Source: Aphrophora alni (Eukaryota > Arthropoda > Insecta > Hemiptera > Aphrophoridae). Taken from it: a stretch of 64,000 bases of DNA. Where the stretch lies: the NCBI GenBank assembly GCA_963513935.1, contig OY740773.1:96147291-96211290 (forward strand), in the 5' to 3' direction. This document shows positions 59,978 to 64,000 of the stretch, piece by piece. The notes under the pieces were generated by a model. The model searched no databases and was not told where the DNA came from. It saw nothing but the letters and a program-made list of their open reading frames with translations. The translations under genes and the position numbers were made by a program. Every line of letters begins with the position of its first letter. The first letter of the stretch is position 1.

Positions 59978-62567
59978 ATTAAAAAAAAGCCATTAAATAA
60001 ACAACCATTTTGAAGAAAACTATAGTTATAACAATAAATTAAACTTCTTTATTTGTATGAAATAAAATTTAGCTTTAAGACGTCACATGTAATGGTAAAC
60101 TAGAAGAAAACTTAAGACACGAATAAGAGAACATACCAAGTCTTGTAAATATGAAGAGCAACATTCATACAACGCAATACATCTATTGAATGAAATACAT
60201 ATTCTAAATGAAGTGAAAGGGTCTACGTAATTAGTAACTGTTTTTAACAAAGAGTAGAATTTGAATATATTGGAAAATATGGATGTATTGTCAAAATTAA
60301 ACGATCAAATCAATTATCATTCATATATAATGTTTTAAAGTGTAACGTTTTAAGAGAAAGGTAACTTGACGAAATAAATATTAAAATTTATGATATTTTG
60401 GAGGGAGAAGAATGGGCGGAACTTAATTCGTAGTAGAGAAGGGTGGATTAATGGGCTATTTAAGGTACATTTTGAAGAGGATAGAGCAGTAGATACGTAT
60501 CGTTTGAAAACGAAGGTACTTGGAAACATATGATTTAGTATTAATAACAACAAAAACTAGGAATGGAATGAAATTGTAAAACGTACGATATAAAGGATAT
60601 TCGATTACTTGTATAGAGTGAAGTCAATATATTGTAACAATAGTTTTTTTAACTAAAAAGTGTGTTTGTTTTCGTTTGTTTTGGATGTAAATATGTTTTT
60701 GGTTATTTTATTAACCAAAATGAAACGATAACGAATATAATATTTGTTTATGCATGTGGGTTAGTATATGTTCGTGTATATTTCTATGATCAGATATTAT
60801 TAAATTTTTTAAACTGAGCTATTTATACAGTTAATGTCCCTAAGTATGTTTAATTTTCAAATAGTTATTTTTTATTGTTTTACCCATTTAAAAGACATAA
60901 TCTACTAGTAGAGTAATAGGAAGACTACGTCTGTTATATTAATAAACAAGTTAAATAAATGTGTGAGCTAATATTCCTAAGATAATATACTATATCTTTT
61001 TTTGTAATTTGCTAACAACTAGAGAAAAGTGAAAGAAATGTAGTTATAATCTTTTTGGATGAAATTATAAATGTGTTTTGGCACAAAGTCAGTATTTACC
61101 AAGTCTGGATTCTATTCAAAGTGGATATGCATGGCTGCAAGAGTCCCTTTTGTTTTATGCATATCTATAGTTAAAAACGGTTGCTTAGTGTTAAAACAGG
61201 ACAAAGCAACAATGAAAAGAATATAAAACTTTATAATTATAAACTCCAATGAAATGTAAACACAAAATAACCCTCCGAGTTCTGGAGTGAGGTTTTGTAT
61301 TTCAGACGTCTGAATGAAATATCTCATGGTTCGCTTTTATGTTAAGCTTCTTAAATTCTCCTATTTAAAAATGTCTAATTATCTAATTAATTAGTTTTAT
61401 AAACATATAATAGAGAGTTTTAAAAATTCTTGACAACTCTACACAAATACTGGAGTGCTGTAAATCCCAGAATAAAACAATATTATGAACTTATTTCGTT
61501 TTAATTAAATAATAAATTAATATAACTGGTTTAATAAAGATTTACGTTTTATATAACTGAAAGTGCGATAAAATAAAACGTTTTTACAACATTATAAAAT
61601 TCATTGTTGCTTCAATCTAACAAAAGTTTTAATCAAATGTACTGTGGAGTTTTAATGGAGCACCGTGGGTAAATTCACATTATGGAAAACAAGTATTCTC
61701 CATACAACAAAAACAAGAAACAATACTAAGATTATAGTAAAACCAGTGTGTTTATTAAAATGCTCTTATGTACCTATATTTCTATGACTTAGTTACCATC
61801 CTCAGAGGTTTACTAATAAACTTTAGTCCTAAACTTCAGAACTGTAATCCTCCGGGAATAATAACTACGTCATCGAAATGTGCATTAGGGATTATAATAA
61901 ACATAATAAATTTATTATAACCTTAATTTTGGTTTAAGTTTTTCTCGTTAGGGGAATACTGGTCTTTGCAATGAAGGAAAATTTATTATAACACATTTAA
62001 AGTGTTAAGAATAAGTTATATAATTATACAATTTGTGCAACTATATATTTCTTAAAATAACTCCTCTACTACTCAATAAAAAAAAGTTTCCTGGTGTTAG
62101 CCCCACCGTTTATAGTATAACATACTAATTTGATAATGTATATTTGAGAGAGTAAACTAGATTTATCTTAGCAGATGTTATTGGGAAACTGTTCTCCTAA
62201 CGTGCATGTTTCACCAGTAAATATTTCAACAGGGAAAAATGTTATAAATATTTGTTTAAATCAGTTAAATGACAAACAGCTGATTTAATGATTAATAGTG
62301 ATTTAAAATGTCATATGTGTTGCTTTTTTTAATATGTCGGAACAATTTAATTATTAGCGATGATATCGGTCCTGCAATAGGAGTTTCAATATAAATTTCA
62401 GAATTAAAATGGAGAATTAAAAACATAATTCTTTTAAGTTTTAATTCTTAATAAATATATTGTTATCCGACAAATTTCACTAAATTCATTTCCATTGATA
62501 TGGAAATTCTTAGAAAAAGACATATTGAAAGAACTTAAGAGAATATACATTTTTATTACATTAATGA
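59978..62567. other. AT-rich non-coding DNA
   Basis: No supported gene. It contains segment B copy 2 at 60740-61430. Confidence 0.55.
60740..61430 (+). repeat. diverged duplicated segment B, copy 2
   Basis: Matches 50200-51210 in the same orientation: ATTGTTTTACCCATTTAAAA at 60876-60893 and TTGGCACAAAGT through CCGAGTTCTGGAGTGA (61078-61288) are anchors. Its central part is also copied, inverted, at 20600-20675. Confidence 0.55.
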
Positions 62568-63360
62568 TAAATTACTTGATTTATTTAACTAAATATATTT
62601 ATTTTAATGAGATGGGACTTTTAAGTTAATTTTATACATACATGTTTGAAGAATGTACACAATTAACACTTACTTAAAACACCGATATTTATAACATCAA
62701 AATCATTAAATATAATATAATATTTTAGGTATAAATATCCAAACTTTTAAATTCAAATAAACCACATATAATATCAACCATAGTGATGATTCAAATAAAA
62801 AAGCTGTATTATTACTTACTTTTCACGCGTGTAAAACTTTTCACGCCAAGACGCAAAAATAGTGATGAAAAATACAGCCACAGATCGTTGCAGGCAATAT
62901 TTGACAAATAATAAGCCAAAGCGTTACCAGATTTTCCAAAACATATTAATAGAAACTCGGTTTTTGGTGCACACGTGGCGAAATTAATACTGTAGGCCTA
63001 AATAATTCTCAATTTAAGGTTGACATAAGCCAGCTGTTTAATTATTAGCTGACATTGTAATTTATTTTCTTTATTTTCCTTATTATAGTGATAAATTACT
63101 TGATTTACTTGACTCAGTGATGGGACTTTTAAGTTAACTCTATACATACAATTAACTATTATTTAAAACACTGTTTCTTATAACCTTAAAATCTTGATTC
63201 AAAACAAAAATAAACTTTTAAAATTAATAAGTCAGGGGCGAAATTAATACTGTAGGCCTAAATGATTCTCAATTTTAGGTTGAAATAAACCAGCTATTTA
63301 ATTATCAGCTGATATTGTAATTTTTTTCTCTTTATTTTCCTTATATATAGTGATTAATTA
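62568..63360 (+). repeat. diverged tandem duplication
   Basis: Two direct units. Unit 1 (62568-63085) starts AAATTACTTGATTTATTT, includes GATGGGACTTTTAAGTTAA, and ends with GCGAAATTAATACTGTAGGC through CTTTATTTTCCTTAT. Unit 2 (63088-63360) has the same blocks in the same order. Unit 1 carries about 250 extra bp (about 62730-62975), which includes two ACTTTTCACGC phrases and a CACGTG. Confidence 0.8.
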
Positions 63361-64000
63361 TAGTGTAATAATAAAACACAACAATTATTATTTTATTTTT
63401 AGCCAAGTTGGGTCTTGCTCTAGCACGTTTACTTTAAAAATATAATGGTTAACTAATAACAACAACTCAATTGTTTAAATGACTCTTTATTCTAGGGTCT
63501 TAAGGTTCTGGCTATTTTTAAATGTGCAATTATTATACAATTATGGACATATATCTTAAAATTCACAAATCAGCTTAATACTATTAATATTAAAAGTTCT
63601 TACAGTTCAATTTTTTGATACTAATAAAATCTATATATTTACTTAAGTCCAAATGAATGATGTTGAAAGTTGTTTAAATATCTTTTCTTGAAGATAATTA
63701 AAAAGGTGACTGAGCACAAAATTAGTGACTGAGTAATCAAGATTCGTTACGTTTGTTTGTTGTTTTTCTTGAATAATAAATACTTTGTTAATTATGGTGG
63801 TGCCCGGAATGTTCAGTACCCCAGTACCTGAATGTTTCAAACTGAATCATACAAAGGCCAATTATGTTTAGTTAAGTGCTGTGTAGCTATTTTTGTTTGT
63901 GTGTGTATTTTACCCTTTTTCAAGACTAAGGAGTGTTGACTGTGTGTAAAATATCTATTTACATGCATATATATTTAAAAAGGTAATTTCTTTAGGTTTA
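63361..64000. other. AT-rich non-coding DNA
   Basis: No gene supported. The 65-codon minus frame at 63643-63840 has no splice context. Confidence 0.5.

Overview
This is a very AT-rich, gene-poor stretch of an animal nuclear genome, most likely an arthropod and probably an insect. The grounds are the mix of element families (piggyBac, Tc1/mariner, Ty3/gypsy-like LTR element, Penelope-like element, LINE RNase H fragment, near-palindromic MITE, tRNA-derived repeats), long A, GA and TA microsatellites, and short isolated exon-like segments between consensus splice sites. No complete host gene and no bacterial-type gene is visible. The species call is inference.

Layout. 1-10.7 kb is almost featureless AT-rich DNA. 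10.7-13.4 kb is repeat-dense: three decayed tRNA-like units, a tRNA-like sequence, a degenerate tandem array split by a (GA)56 tract, and a hammerhead-ribozyme-like motif. It also holds the best exon candidate of the window (11394-11544, minus). 15-25 kb carries further isolated exon candidates (15187-15227 plus, 16308-16439 minus, 22003-22172 plus, and a signal-peptide first exon at 24631-24709 minus) and a broken Tc1/mariner transposase. 25.0-27.9 kb is a decayed piggyBac element with a spliced transposase gene. 29.6-30.8 kb is a large inverted repeat whose two arms carry the same intact terminal-exon-like reading frame. 32.7-40.2 kb is a very young LTR retrotransposon on the minus strand with intact gag, a protease and only a stub of reverse transcriptase; it interrupts a GC-richer promoter-like patch. 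40.5-40.9 kb is a LINE RNase H remnant. 43.2-47.7 kb is a pair of Penelope-like copies fused as an inverted repeat. 51.9-52.6 kb is a near-palindromic MITE. 57.4-60.0 kb is a satellite array of about 25 monomers of about 103 bp. 62.6-63.4 kb is a diverged tandem duplication. Three diverged copies of a dispersed family lie at 20.6, 50.6 and 61.1 kb.

Functionally, the window looks like intronic or intergenic DNA shaped by successive transposon insertions. The LTR element is the only one that looks recent (one difference noticed between its two 1797-bp LTRs). It keeps Gag but lacks most of pol, so it would need enzymes from a relative. Exon candidates are called from reading frame plus splice signals only; none was identified as a known protein.
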